Below are positions 26,960 to 35,648 of a DNA stretch of 64,000 bases, in pieces. Source of the DNA: Leifsonia shinshuensis (GTDB lineage Bacteria; Actinomycetota; Actinomycetes; Actinomycetales; Microbacteriaceae). The DNA lies in contig NZ_JACCFL010000001.1 in assembly GCF_013410375.1 (NCBI RefSeq), positions 2,790,001 through 2,854,000 of the forward strand. The letters are read 5' to 3'. Below the pieces are notes generated by a model. That model made no database searches. It saw only the letters and a list, made by a program, of their open reading frames with translations, and was not told the origin of the DNA. Each line of letters opens with the position of its first letter. Position 1 is the first letter of the stretch. A program made the translations under genes and the position numbers.

Positions 26960-27835
26960 ATGATCCGTTTGTCACCAGGCGCTTCCGTCGAGTCAGCGAA
27001 AGAAGCGCTCACCACTGCCGCCCGCGACGCAGGCAACGTCATCGGCGCCGGCGGCACCGGCGTTGACCGCTTCAACGGCTACTTGGACTGGGCCGTCACA
27101 CAGGAGCGCAGGCTTGCAAACGCGTACAGTGGCGCCGCGATCGACGACCTTCTCAGGACTCGGCGGTACTGGGCAATTCAGACGCTCTCCCCCGCCGACT
27201 ACGGCTCTTCTCTCGGGCGTTTCATCGAACTCGAGTTGACCGACCGGATCCGAGAGTTCGAAGCTGAGGTAACGAAGCTCAACGAGGCCGCAGCACTATG
27301 GCAGGAGCATCCCAACGGTTCCCTGCTGAACTGCGTCGTGCTCGACACCAACATGATCATGGGTCACGCAACCGGCCTGGCCAGCCTCGACTGGACGCGG
27401 ATGATTGACCGGCGGCCACATGAGCCGATAGGTCTCGCGACCCTTTCTGTTGTCATCGACGAGCTTGATTCGCTCAAAACGGCGTCAGGGAACATGACGA
27501 ACGTTGCCGGCGAGTCGTACCCGAGACGGAGTCTTGCGCAGCGAGCCCTGAACCACCTCAATAAGACCTTCCCCGACAAGCATCGACGGACACAGCTTGA
27601 ATACACTCCTGCCGACGCCGGACCGATCGTTCCCAGGCTGTATCAGGTCCTCGTGCTCGATGACCTTGATCACACGCGCCTGCCAACCGCCGATGCAGAG
27701 ATCCTGGACCGAGCCCTGACCCTCGAGCCCTTCACCCAAAGCGTGACGGTGGTCAGTTACGACACCAACCTCATCTTCACTGCGCGAAGCCTTGGACTAG
27801 AAGCGAAGCTACTCAACCACGACGAAGCGTCTTAG
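26960..27835 (+). CDS. PIN-domain protein, probable RNase (291 aa)
   Basis: An N-terminal helical domain of about 120 residues precedes a PIN domain from about residue 127 (LNCVVLDTNMIMGHATG, then VVIDELDSLK, ADAEILDRAL and SYDTNLIFTARSLGLEAKLL). The Asp/Glu pattern of the metal site (DTN, DELD, DAEILD, YDTN) is present. PIN domains are usually Mg-dependent RNases. No antitoxin gene is next to it, so a toxin role is not supported. The ATG at 26960 is chosen because residues upstream of it in the frame look non-coding. Confidence 0.75.
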   Translation: MIRLSPGASVESAKEALTTAARDAGNVIGAGGTGVDRFNGYLDWAVTQERRLANAYSGAAIDDLLRTRRYWAIQTLSPADYGSSLGRFIELELTDRIREFEAEVTKLNEAAALWQEHPNGSLLNCVVLDTNMIMGHATGLASLDWTRMIDRRPHEPIGLATLSVVIDELDSLKTASGNMTNVAGESYPRRSLAQRALNHLNKTFPDKHRRTQLEYTPADAGPIVPRLYQVLVLDDLDHTRLPTADAEILDRALTLEPFTQSVTVVSYDTNLIFTARSLGLEAKLLNHDEAS

Positions 27836-27859
27836 CACCGGCGCGAAGGCCACGCGCAA

Positions 27860-28237
27860 TTAGTCGATATCGCCGGGAAACGCTTCCCGATAACGATCCT
27901 CGTTCGTGACGCAGAAAACCCTGACCGTCCAATCGCGGACGTATCCTGTCCAGACCCGGAAGCCTTCGGCTTCACCCGCGGCTGGCGGCGGGTCAAGTTC
28001 GAGCAGCCCACCCCACTGGTCGCATAGCTCGCTCCTGCCAGGGGCGGCCGCTCCTTCCGGGTGCTCTCCAGTCAGGATTGGCTCGAACTCGAGGTCGACC
28101 CGCCACGACAACGGTTCAAGGCCGTGGGCTGCACCGTGCGCGTTCAGTTCTTTGGCGATGCCGAGCTCGATCAGTTGATGCACGAAGACTTCGGTCGCCG
28201 CGGTCAGGATGTGATCGTACCGATACGATCCGGTCAT
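27860..28237 (-). CDS. Hypothetical protein, paralogue of the 20437-20787 gene (125 aa)
   Basis: The segments QLIELGIAKELNAHGAAHGL, PLSWRVDLEF, AAAPGRSELCDQWGGLLELD and VRVFCVTNEDRYREAFPGDI each match a corresponding segment of the gene at 20437-20787 in the same order, so the two are paralogues. No known family is recognised. The ATG start at 28237 overlaps, on the opposite strand, the ATG of the gene at 28236. The 3' end faces the PIN-domain gene. Confidence 0.7.
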   Translation of the reverse strand: MTGSYRYDHILTAATEVFVHQLIELGIAKELNAHGAAHGLEPLSWRVDLEFEPILTGEHPEGAAAPGRSELCDQWGGLLELDPPPAAGEAEGFRVWTGYVRDWTVRVFCVTNEDRYREAFPGDID

Positions 28238-28676
28238 GGAGATCCGAAAAGGCGCAGTCCCCCTTCGAACGGTCACCCCTCGCGAGAACGACGCTGGCGA
28301 GAACCTGGACGGCACGAGCCTGATCCCGTTGCTGTACGCGACGAGGACGGCTAAGGCCAACCCGGAGGGACAGCTTCTCCGGTGCGCTGCGTGCGGGTCC
28401 GATGTGGTGTCGCCGACGAATGTCGAGACCTACGTCAGTGAGTACGACGAGCTTCAGCCTGGCACACGCATGGACCTCGTCAACGGTTCAACCGAATCCG
28501 TCACGGGAAACGAAGCGCTACGGACCGACTACCGGCCGCGCGGCAACACGGTGGGTGTCTTCTTCCGCTGCGAGATGGGGCACAGATTCGTGCTCGAGCT
28601 CGCCCGTCACAAAGGGCAAACGATGGCCGCGACCTACTCCTGGATCGACGGCGACGAGTCGTGGTGGAACGAATGA
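28236..28676 (+). CDS. Hypothetical zinc-ribbon-like protein (146 aa)
   Basis: A Cys-x-x-Cys (LRCAACGSDVVSPTNVETY) at about residue 50 and a second pair FFRCEMGHRF at about residue 108 suggest a zinc ribbon. The C-terminus is Trp-rich (WIDGDESWWNE). The ATG at 28236 overlaps the opposite-strand ATG of the gene at 27860-28237. It ends just before the repeat array at 28721. The function is not known. Confidence 0.6.
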   Translation: MEIRKGAVPLRTVTPRENDAGENLDGTSLIPLLYATRTAKANPEGQLLRCAACGSDVVSPTNVETYVSEYDELQPGTRMDLVNGSTESVTGNEALRTDYRPRGNTVGVFFRCEMGHRFVLELARHKGQTMAATYSWIDGDESWWNE

Positions 28677-28720
28677 TCGTGGCCTCGACCGCCGGCGTGC
28701 CCTCATAAGTCCGCTTGCAG

Positions 28721-29640
28721 CGGCGCGTGTGGGTGACGCGAGAGGCTGGCTCTCGTACATTTGGTGGCGGCCGCACGCGTATCTAGTGACGCGAGAGGCT
28801 GGCTCTCGTACATTGGGTGACGCCCCCGCGGCCATCCGCTGCCGCGCCCGAGCGTTCTCGTACCTTTGGTGGCGGGCACCCAGCGTGTGTATCTGGTGAC
28901 GCCAGCCCCTTCGTAAATTCGGTGGCGGCGCGGGGCCTCTCGTACTTTCGGTGGCGCCTCCGCGGCCATCCGCTGCCGCACGAGCGTTCTCGTACCTTTG
29001 GTGGCGGGTACCGCCGCGTGTATATCTGGTGACGCCGGACCCCTCGAAAATTCGGTGACGCCTCCGCGGTCCTCCGGTGCCACACGAGCGTTCTCGTACC
29101 TTTGGTGGCGGGCACCGCCGCGTGTGTATCTGGTGACGCCAGCCCATTCGTAAATTCGGTGGCGCCTCCGCGCTCATCCGATCCCGCACGAGCATTCTCG
29201 TACCTTTGGTGGCGGCCACCGCGCGCGTGTATCTGGTGACGCCGGAGGGCTCTCATGCATTCGGTGACCGGCCAGGGCCTCTCGTGCTTTCGGTGACGCC
29301 CCCGCGGCCATCCGGTGCCGCACGAGCGTTCTCGTACCTTTGGTGGCGGGCACCGCCGCGTGTGTATCTGGTGACGCCGGAGGGCTCTCGTACTTTCGGT
29401 GACGCCCCCGCGGCCATCCGCTGCCGCACGAGCGTTCTCGTACCTTTGGTGGCGGGCACCGCCGCGTGTGTATCTGGTGACGCCGGAGGGCTCTCGTACT
29501 TTCGGTGACGCCCCCGCGGCCATCCGCTGCCGCACGAGCGTTCTCGTACCTTTGGTGGCGGGCACCGCCGCGTGTGTATCTGGTGACGCCGGACTACTCG
29601 CACATTCAGTGACGCCCCCGCTCCGACGTGCATCCACTGA
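28721..29640. repeat. Array of about 28 degenerate 20-bp motifs in 104-134-bp higher-order units
   Basis: The recurring motif is close to TCTCGTACCTTTGGTGGCG, in three alternating forms: CTCGTACCTTTGGTGGCG, GTGTATCTGGTGACGCC and CTCGTACTTTCGGTGACGCC. I count about 28 instances, 30-45 bp apart. Three in order make a larger unit whose TTCTCGTACC element starts at 28855, 28987, 29091, 29195, 29329, 29435 and 29541, so the last units are 106 bp apart and almost identical. The spacers are also repeated, so this is not a CRISPR. It lies between the 3' ends of two convergent genes. Long frames here (up to 284 codons) are products of the periodic sequence and are not called. Confidence 0.9.
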
Positions 29641-29652
29641 TGCCCGCGCGCC

Positions 29653-29973
29653 CTACCAGTCCCTGGGCCCGGCATCCTCCGAGAACGGCCTCGCCCGTTG
29701 TCCGTCGAGGTAGTCCGAAAGCCCGTTGATCGACCCCGGCGTAGCCAGTTGTGCCGGTTTCGTCAGCGGGTGCGGTGCCGAAACCCGATTCGCGGCGACG
29801 CGCCGGCGAATCCGCCGTCCGTCGCGATGCCAGCGGGCGTCGGCGCGAAGGCGGAGCTCCCAGCGCACGAGGAACCGGAGGACTTGGACAGCGCCGACGG
29901 ATGAGAAGAGCGCGAATATCGCGAAGCCGGCCCAATAGGCGGTCGGGTTGGTGGCGGCCAGGTGCTCGAGCAT
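29653..29973 (-). CDS. Small membrane protein (106 aa)
   Basis: The ATG at 29973 starts MLEHLAATNPTAYWAGFAIF, whose hydrophobic stretch runs to about residue 36 as a single membrane helix. A very basic segment follows (WHRDGRRIRRRVAANR), then a soluble tail. It ends 13 bases beyond the repeat array. No family is recognised. Confidence 0.6.
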   Translation of the reverse strand: MLEHLAATNPTAYWAGFAIFALFSSVGAVQVLRFLVRWELRLRADARWHRDGRRIRRRVAANRVSAPHPLTKPAQLATPGSINGLSDYLDGQRARPFSEDAGPRDW

Positions 29974-30058
29974 CGCTGTCAGGCTAGTGAGCGGACTTAG
30001 ACGGCCGCGAGGTCCCGTTCTGGGGGCAGCCGTAACAGCGATGTTCCCGCAACCTACC

Positions 30059-30679
30059 TCAAACGTCTCCCCCTGTATCTCGCTCCGGCTGATGCTGACT
30101 AAAAGCCAGAACCTCGTCGACCGTGTCCTCACTCAGGAGTCGCGCGAGATCTTCTGTCGGAACTTCGGGAAGCCGCCTCATGAACTCGTCTCGAATCGCC
30201 CGCCGGGCGAGCGCCCTGCTTTCAAGCTCCGACTTCTGGTACGCGGCCGCGGCCCGGTTGCTGGCGCGAGTTGTTGTCCAATCCCGGATGATTTCCAGGA
30301 TACGAACGAGGAAGGGGAAGTTCACGCTGAGATCGATCTTGAGCGGGTTCTCGTAGACGACACTCACCGCCTGCGCGCGTGGGACGCCCTGCTCCAAAAG
30401 GATCGCTTGCAGTCTGCGTTCGCGTGCAGCCCGAAAAGATGGGGGAGGGATGACGGCCCTGATCGAGAGGGCTTCAGCCACCACTTCGAAGCTCCCGCCC
30501 TGCAACTCTTCGACTGTCTCTCGATCCAGAATTCCCGCCTGCTCGCGGTATGCAAGGTTCTGCGCGTCAACCGCCAACAAGATGATGCTATTCAGCTCGT
30601 TGACCCGTTCCGCAATGACGCTGAAATCCGCGTCGGGACCAAGGTCCCAACTCAAAGTGAGCCGCACTGGTTCCGCCAT
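30059..30679 (-). CDS. Hypothetical protein (206 aa)
   Basis: The N-terminal half is beta/helix mixed (SWDLGPDADFSVIAERVNEL), the middle has a conserved-looking NPLKIDLSVNFPFLVRILEI segment, and the C-terminal half is a charged helix. No membrane segment or known domain is visible. The ATG at 30679 is at the end of the frame and the next upstream gene is 365 bases away. Confidence 0.65.
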   Translation of the reverse strand: MAEPVRLTLSWDLGPDADFSVIAERVNELNSIILLAVDAQNLAYREQAGILDRETVEELQGGSFEVVAEALSIRAVIPPPSFRAARERRLQAILLEQGVPRAQAVSVVYENPLKIDLSVNFPFLVRILEIIRDWTTTRASNRAAAAYQKSELESRALARRAIRDEFMRRLPEVPTEDLARLLSEDTVDEVLAFSQHQPERDTGGDV

Positions 30680-31043
30680 GCGGCGACTCTAGCGAGCGCA
30701 CGCGGAACGCACCAGGATAGCCAAGCTGGCACGCGTCACCGCGCCGAACCCTCGAGCTCCCCCAACCGCGCCCTCTTCCACTCCGCGTGCCGGCGGATGG
30801 TCGCGCAAGATCCCCGCTCCACACGCCCGCCTCCTGCTTCTGCACCAGCAACCACTACGCCGCCCTAGCAACCGCCTCGCCGAACGCTCGGTGTCAGACC
30901 GTCGCGATACGAGTTCGGCGATCGCGCCGTCAGTAAGAAGTTCGGGGTGGGTCGTGGCGAGCCTACCGTTGGCCGGCGACATGAGACGGTGTCGCCATTT
31001 GCCGACGCAACGCTACCCGCTAGGGGAAAAGACCTAGAAGATC
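30680..31043. other. Gap with no supported gene
   Basis: A minus-strand frame (30689-30982) begins with a plausible 30-residue stretch (MSPANGRLATTHPELLTDGA) and then becomes Arg/Cys-rich, so it may be a decayed gene. I see no ribosome site or domain and do not call it. Confidence 0.4.
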
Positions 31044-31667
31044 TCAGCCCTCGGAAGTGGTCTCGGCTGCGCATGCTCGTGCGGCTAGGTACTTCGTTCT
31101 CGTGAACAAGAACACCAATACCAGCACCGCCACGACGAGCAGACTCACGCCGACCGTAATCCAGGCACAAGCCAAGGCCGCCTCAGCCGACGACGCGTCG
31201 CCACTGGCGCGAGCAGCCGCCTGGGCCGCGTCGGCCTGCGCGCGGGTCACATCATCCTTCGCCGAGTTCAGGTTGCCATACCCGCTCTCTACAGCTTGGT
31301 TTGCCGCCTCGAACCTCTTGCGTTCGGTTAGTAGAGCAGCTGGCGGATTCGACCCTGCTGTTGCTTGCTGGATCAGCATCAGGCCCGCTGCGCCGTATTT
31401 GTCGGTGTAGACCTGGAGCGCGGCCAACGCGGCCTGGTACTGCGCCTGCATGGCCGCCTCGGAGCCTTTCGCGTCCGTGACATGCCGGCGGGCGCTGATT
31501 GCTTCACTTTTTGAGGACGCGGCGTTACCGGCGGCGCTGCCCGCTGAGATGAACACCGCCACTGAGAGAACAGCTCCGACAATGGTCGCCACGATCAACA
31601 CGACACCCGCAGCGAACATGAGCGTCCGCGTGCTGCGAATATGCGCCTCGGCTTGCTGGGTCGACAT
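31044..31667 (-). CDS. Two-helix membrane protein with coiled coil between (207 aa)
   Basis: The first membrane helix is at about residues 17-42 (LMFAAGVVLIVATIVGAVLS) and the second at about 168-190 (AWITVGVSLLVVAVLVLVFL). Between them lies an Ala/Gln-rich coiled coil (VTRAQADAAQAAARASGDAS). No function is known. The same general layout is found in many small actinobacterial envelope proteins. Confidence 0.65.
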   Translation of the reverse strand: MSTQQAEAHIRSTRTLMFAAGVVLIVATIVGAVLSVAVFISAGSAAGNAASSKSEAISARRHVTDAKGSEAAMQAQYQAALAALQVYTDKYGAAGLMLIQQATAGSNPPAALLTERKRFEAANQAVESGYGNLNSAKDDVTRAQADAAQAAARASGDASSAEAALACAWITVGVSLLVVAVLVLVFLFTRTKYLAARACAAETTSEG

Positions 31668-31742
31668 GGCATGAGGGTACCGATGGCGCGGTCGTCACGC
31701 ATACCCCAAAACGGAGTGGACAACTAATCTGCGATTCCGATC

Positions 31743-32641
31743 TTGAGAGGGCTAGGGACAACCAGAAAACGCCCGAACTTGTATCGAACCGCATCGGCGG
31801 CGGTCCGGAAGCGAACCGGTGGGGTCGCGGTTAGAGGACGGGCCGTGGACGATGCGCGGGCGTGGCTACTCCGTGGTGCGGCGCCGCGAGACGCGGCGCC
31901 TTGGTGGGAGGACGCGCTGCTGCGCCCGGAGGGCCGCCATTGGACTGATTTCTTTGCTCCCACGCCGAGTCCCCAGACCGTGCAGCGACACGAATCATCG
32001 CTTTCCGCGCACATCCTGCCGGCGTTCGGCGACCTTTCGGTGTCCGAGCTCTCCAACCCCCGACTGCGAAAGTGGATTAAAGCGTTGGCGAAAGACCACC
32101 TCGCTGAAGCGCGAAATTCGCGGGTCGTTCTTCGCCACGTGCTCTCAAAAGGCGCCGACGAAGGAGTTTGCACGCCAAGCCTCTTCGACTTCGACGGCAT
32201 CAGGCTCGCGGTGCCCAAGAAGAAGGCTCGAGCAATCACCCGAGATGAGCTAGAGCGCCTGCGCAACCTGGTTGCGGATGACCGGGCACGTCCACGAAGT
32301 GGCCCGAAGACTCGGAAAGCGCACGACGACGTCGTCGACGCAATCGACCTCGCACTCGCCACTAGCCTGCGCATCTCGGAGGTTCTCGGCATCAGCTCGC
32401 AGGACCTCGACTTCGACGGTGCAGAGCCCACACTGAATGTCACTGCGAAGGTCGAATACGTGCGCGGCTCCGGTTATGGACTCGGGCCCGTTAAGACGGC
32501 GACGACCGAGCGGGGCATCGTCCTTCCGCGGTTCGCCGCCGAAATCGTCCAAGCACGAATCGAGACCTACGGGCCTGGACTCATCTTCCGGAGTTCACGA
32601 GCGGCCGGCGGCCCTATCTCGCAGAACAACCTGCGCAGGCT
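31743..32641 (+). pseudogene. Tyrosine integrase, 5' part (interrupted by IS)
   Basis: The frame has the N-terminal core-binding region (SPQTVQRHESSLSAHILPAF, then the helical pair) and the first part of the catalytic domain, with catalytic Arg at about residue 210 (LRISEVLG) and Lys at about 251 (GPVKTATTERG). It reads to NNLRRL at 32641 and then enters the IS element. The rest is at 35240-35491. Joining the parts across one AGGCT copy restores one frame (NNLRRLLREIVKGTDLEW). The TTG at 31743 is an uncertain start. Confidence 0.85.
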
Positions 32642-32801
32642 GAATATTCGCTTCTCTGAGCGCCACGAGTATTGGGGTTGAGCGCGACTTGCTCGTGGAC
32701 GCGATCGCGTTGTTGAGCGCCACCGGATATTGGGGTTCGGCGCCGTCTTTCTAGGCTCCTTCTGCCGCGTGGCTGATCACACGGCAGAAGGAGTAGTTCG
32801 G

Positions 32802-34367
32802 ATGGTACGCAGGATCAAGGCGAAGCTGGTGCTGAGGCTTCGCGCGGAGGGGCTCACGGGTCGGCAGATCGCGGCGCAGGGCATGTCCAGGCACTCGGTG
32901 ACGGCGGTGCTCGACGCCGCTGACCGGGAGGGCATCGGCTGGGACGACATCGTCGAGCTCGAGGAAGCGGACGTGTATGCGCGGCTGTTCCCAGGGCGTG
33001 GTGATTACGAGAGTGTTCACGCGCAGCCGGACTGGGACCGGGTGCATCGGGAGCTCGCCCGGGTCGGGGTGACGTTGAAGCTGCTGCATGGTGAGTACGT
33101 CGACGCTTGCCGGAGCAAGGGGGAGACGGCGATGGGGTACGACCGATTCTGCAAGTCGTATCAGCGTCACGTGCTGGTGATCGGCGCGTCGTCGCGGGTT
33201 GGACACAAGGCGGGGCAGACGGTCGAGGTCGACTGGTCCGGGAAGACGATGCAGCTGACCGATCCGGTCACCGGGCAGCAGACGAGGGTGTACTTGTTCG
33301 TCGCGACGCTGCCGTTCTCGAGGTATTCGTTCGTCGAGCCGGCCCTGGATATGAAGCAGGACACCTGGTTGCGCGCGAACGCGGCGATGTTCGACTGGTT
33401 CGGGGGCAGCGTCCCGCGGATCGTCCCTGACAACCTGAAGACGGGAGTGATCAAGCACCCCGCTGAGGGCGAGGTCGTGCTCAACGACGCGTATCGGGAG
33501 CTCGCCGCGCACTACTCCGCGGCGGTGCTGCCGGGCCGGCTCGCGAAGCCGAAAGACAAGGCGAGCGTCGAGGGCACCGTCGGGAACGTCGCCACCTCGG
33601 TGATCGCGACGCTGCGCAACAGGGCTTTCGCGACGCTGTCGGAACTGCGCGTCGCGATCCATGAGCGGGTCACCGCTTACAACGCCGAGCCGTTCCAGAA
33701 GCGCGCCGGATCGAGGCTTTCCGTGTTCGAGGCGGAGGAGAAGCCGCTGCTGAGGCCGCTGCCGGCGGTTCCGTTCGAGATCTCCCAGTGGCGCTATGGA
33801 CGCAAGGTCCAGAAGAACGGGCACGTGGTGTTCGAGCGGAACTTCTACTCCGTCCCCTACGAGCACATCGGCCGGTCCGTCGACCTGCGGATCACGGACA
33901 GCACCCTGGAGGTGTTCGCCGGGGACCAGCGGCTCACCAGTCACCTCCTCGCCCCCGCGGGGGTGATCAACGAGTACCGGACGCATGACAGCGACCTGCC
34001 CGACGGGCCCCGCTACCAGCAGATGGACCCTCAACGGGCGCGGGAATGGGCGGCGAGGATCGGGGAGAACACCACCACGATCGTGAACCGCATCTTCGAG
34101 TCCGTGCCCGTCGATGAGCAGGGCCTGGACGCTGCGCTGGCAGTGCTGCGGATGACGAGACGCTACTCCGCGGCACGGGTCGAGGCGGCGGCCGGCATCG
34201 CGCTGCAGTCGCGGGTGAGGTCGCCGCGGTATGCGCATCTGCGACCGATCCTGGAGTCGAACCAGGAGCAGACCGGCAGGCGACAGCCAAGGTTCGAACC
34301 GAGTGCTTGGGAGGAACCGGCCGGGTATGTCCGCGGCGCCGACTACTACGCGGGAGGCACCCGATGA
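32802..34367 (+). CDS. istA: IS21-family transposase IstA (521 aa)
   Basis: An N-terminal HTH (EGLTGRQIAAQGMSRHSVTA) precedes a DDE integrase core with Asp144 (VEVDWSGK), Asp210 (IVPDNLKTGV) and Glu257 (DKASVEGTVG), and a C-terminal domain. Length is typical of IstA. The ATG at 32802 follows AGAAGGAG at good spacing. It overlaps istB by four bases (ATGA). IstA performs the DNA cleavage and joining and IstB assists. Confidence 0.95.
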   Translation: MVRRIKAKLVLRLRAEGLTGRQIAAQGMSRHSVTAVLDAADREGIGWDDIVELEEADVYARLFPGRGDYESVHAQPDWDRVHRELARVGVTLKLLHGEYVDACRSKGETAMGYDRFCKSYQRHVLVIGASSRVGHKAGQTVEVDWSGKTMQLTDPVTGQQTRVYLFVATLPFSRYSFVEPALDMKQDTWLRANAAMFDWFGGSVPRIVPDNLKTGVIKHPAEGEVVLNDAYRELAAHYSAAVLPGRLAKPKDKASVEGTVGNVATSVIATLRNRAFATLSELRVAIHERVTAYNAEPFQKRAGSRLSVFEAEEKPLLRPLPAVPFEISQWRYGRKVQKNGHVVFERNFYSVPYEHIGRSVDLRITDSTLEVFAGDQRLTSHLLAPAGVINEYRTHDSDLPDGPRYQQMDPQRAREWAARIGENTTTIVNRIFESVPVDEQGLDAALAVLRMTRRYSAARVEAAAGIALQSRVRSPRYAHLRPILESNQEQTGRRQPRFEPSAWEEPAGYVRGADYYAGGTR

Positions 34368-35113
34368 GCCGGCTCGATGCGGAGACGAAGCGGAAGCTGC
34401 GGGAGATGGGCGTCCCCGCCCTGATCGACGCGTTCGACGTCCAGGACGACACCCTCACCATGGGGTTGGTGTTCGAAGAGCGCATCAAGCTCGCCGTCGA
34501 CGACGCCCACGCCGCGTTCACCCACTCGAAGGTCGAGGGGCTGATCCGGCGGGCGGGGCTGCGATACCCGAACGCGGACCTGCGCCGCGTCGATCTGCTC
34601 GAACAGCGCGGCCTGGACCGGGGTGTGATCGCGCAGCTCGGGACCTGTCAGTTCATCACCCGGCACATGAACGTCGTGTTCCAAGGCTTCACCGGCTCCG
34701 GGAAGTCCTACCTCGGGTCCGCGTTGGCGAAACAGGCGTGTCAGCACCGCTACCGGGCGCACTACATCCGCATGCCCGACCTCGAAGAGACCTGGGCCGC
34801 CGCGAAAGACCGCCCCGCGGGCAGGGAGAAGTGGCTGCGGAAGTACTCCACGTTCACGCTGCTGGTGATCGACGAGTGGTTGCTCGACCCGCCCACCGAC
34901 GACGTCCGGTCCATGCTGCTCGAGCTCCTCGAGAGGCGTTACGACGCGACCTCGACGGTGTTCTGCACCCAATACGCGAAGAAGGACTGGCACCAGCGCC
35001 TCGGCGGCGGGGTCCATGCCGACGCGATCATGGACCGCATCGTCCACAACACCCTCTGGATCGAGACCGGCGACGTCAACATGCGCGAGCAGACCGCCGC
35101 CGCGGCCGGCTGA
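34364..35113 (+). CDS. istB: IS21-family helper ATPase IstB (249 aa)
   Basis: Walker A is GFTGSGKS at residues 108-115 and Walker B LLVIDEWLL at about 166-174. The AAA+ ATPase fold is full length for IstB. The start at 34364 overlaps the istA stop, so the two are translationally coupled. IstB is the target-selection and regulator ATPase of IS21-type transposition. Confidence 0.95.
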   Translation: MSRLDAETKRKLREMGVPALIDAFDVQDDTLTMGLVFEERIKLAVDDAHAAFTHSKVEGLIRRAGLRYPNADLRRVDLLEQRGLDRGVIAQLGTCQFITRHMNVVFQGFTGSGKSYLGSALAKQACQHRYRAHYIRMPDLEETWAAAKDRPAGREKWLRKYSTFTLLVIDEWLLDPPTDDVRSMLLELLERRYDATSTVFCTQYAKKDWHQRLGGGVHADAIMDRIVHNTLWIETGDVNMREQTAAAAG

Positions 35114-35239
35114 AACCGGGCCGGTGAGCGTCGCGCCCGCGGGGGTGGCGCTCACCGGCAATACCAGTGGCCCCGAGAGTGAATATCGACTGGCGCTCAA
35201 CCGCAATAATCAGTGGCGCTCACGACTCCAAATACTCAC

Positions 35240-35491
35240 AGGCTTCTACGCGAAATCGTGAAGGGTACCGACCTGGAATGGGTGACACCTCACGCAGCCC
35301 GGAAGACGGTGCTCACGGCAGTGAACCACCAGCTCGGTTCCAAGGTTGCAGCTGCGGTAGCGGGCCACGCTGACGACGCGCTCATAATCAGCACCTACGG
35401 TGAGAAGGCGAGCATGGCCCCGAACGTGACCAGCATCACCGAGGCAATGTTCGCGCGGAATCGACCGGTCGCCGACGAACAAATCGGCTGA
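35240..35491 (+). pseudogene. Tyrosine integrase, 3' part
   Basis: This carries the remaining catalytic residues of the integrase begun at 31743: His and Arg of PHAARKT (codons at 35291 and 35300), His of AGHADD (35366) and the nucleophile Tyr of STYGEKAS (35396). It ends TGA at 35489-35491. The protein is therefore split by the IS and inactive unless the IS excises precisely. Confidence 0.9.
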
Positions 35492-35510
35492 GAAGCGCCA
35501 GCCTCGACAA

Positions 35511-35540
35511 GCGCCCCCGCATTGCGGGGGCGCTTTCGTT
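35511..35540 (+). terminator. Rho-independent terminator of the integrase
   Basis: A perfect stem GCGCCCCCGC (35511-35520), loop ATT, GCGGGGGCGC (35524-35533) is followed by TTTCGTTTT. It lies 20 bases after the integrase stop. Confidence 0.85.
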
Positions 35541-35648
35541 TTCGGCACCGCGCATTTTCGTGCCCGGGACGTTTATTCGCCGTTTAATCGGTGAGAACGA
35601 GTGAATTCGCATGAAGCCAGATGAGAGCCAAGCTCCCAAAACAGCAGA

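Larger units (their letters stand above)
32642..35239 (+). mobile_element. IS21-family insertion sequence, 2598 bp
   Basis: The element contains istA and istB and interrupts the integrase gene. It is flanked by AGGCT (32637-32641 and 35240-35244), a 5-bp target duplication. The ends carry several repeats of TGAGCGCCAC: at the left at 32657 and 32714, and at the right as inverted copies reading inward from 35222 and 35199. Each is followed by a TATTG-type block, as expected for the transposase-binding repeats of IS21-type elements. The outermost bases are only weakly inverted (GAATATTCG against GTGAGTATTTGG), so the boundary is set by the target duplication and the restored integrase frame. 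Confidence 0.85.

Noticed and set aside
26960..27835. Toxin-antitoxin pair based on the PIN domain
   Set aside because: No small antitoxin gene is next to it and the protein has a long extra N-terminal domain.
28783..29637. Long minus-strand frame of 284 codons and other frames in the repeat array
   Set aside because: They arise because the repeat units keep several frames open; the products are Arg-rich repeats with no domain or ribosome site.
28721..29640. CRISPR array
   Set aside because: Spacers are themselves repeated and the motif is degenerate; there are no cas genes in the window.
34240..34280. Second tRNA-Gln 3'-end copy as attachment site
   Set aside because: A GAGTCGAACCAGGAGCAG stretch in istA resembles the tRNA arm only over a short piece and is inside the IS; no true second copy of the tRNA end was found in the window.
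32657..35222. IS boundaries at the TGAGCGCC repeats
   Set aside because: The flanking bases are not duplicated there, while the AGGCT duplication at 32637/35240 restores the integrase frame.
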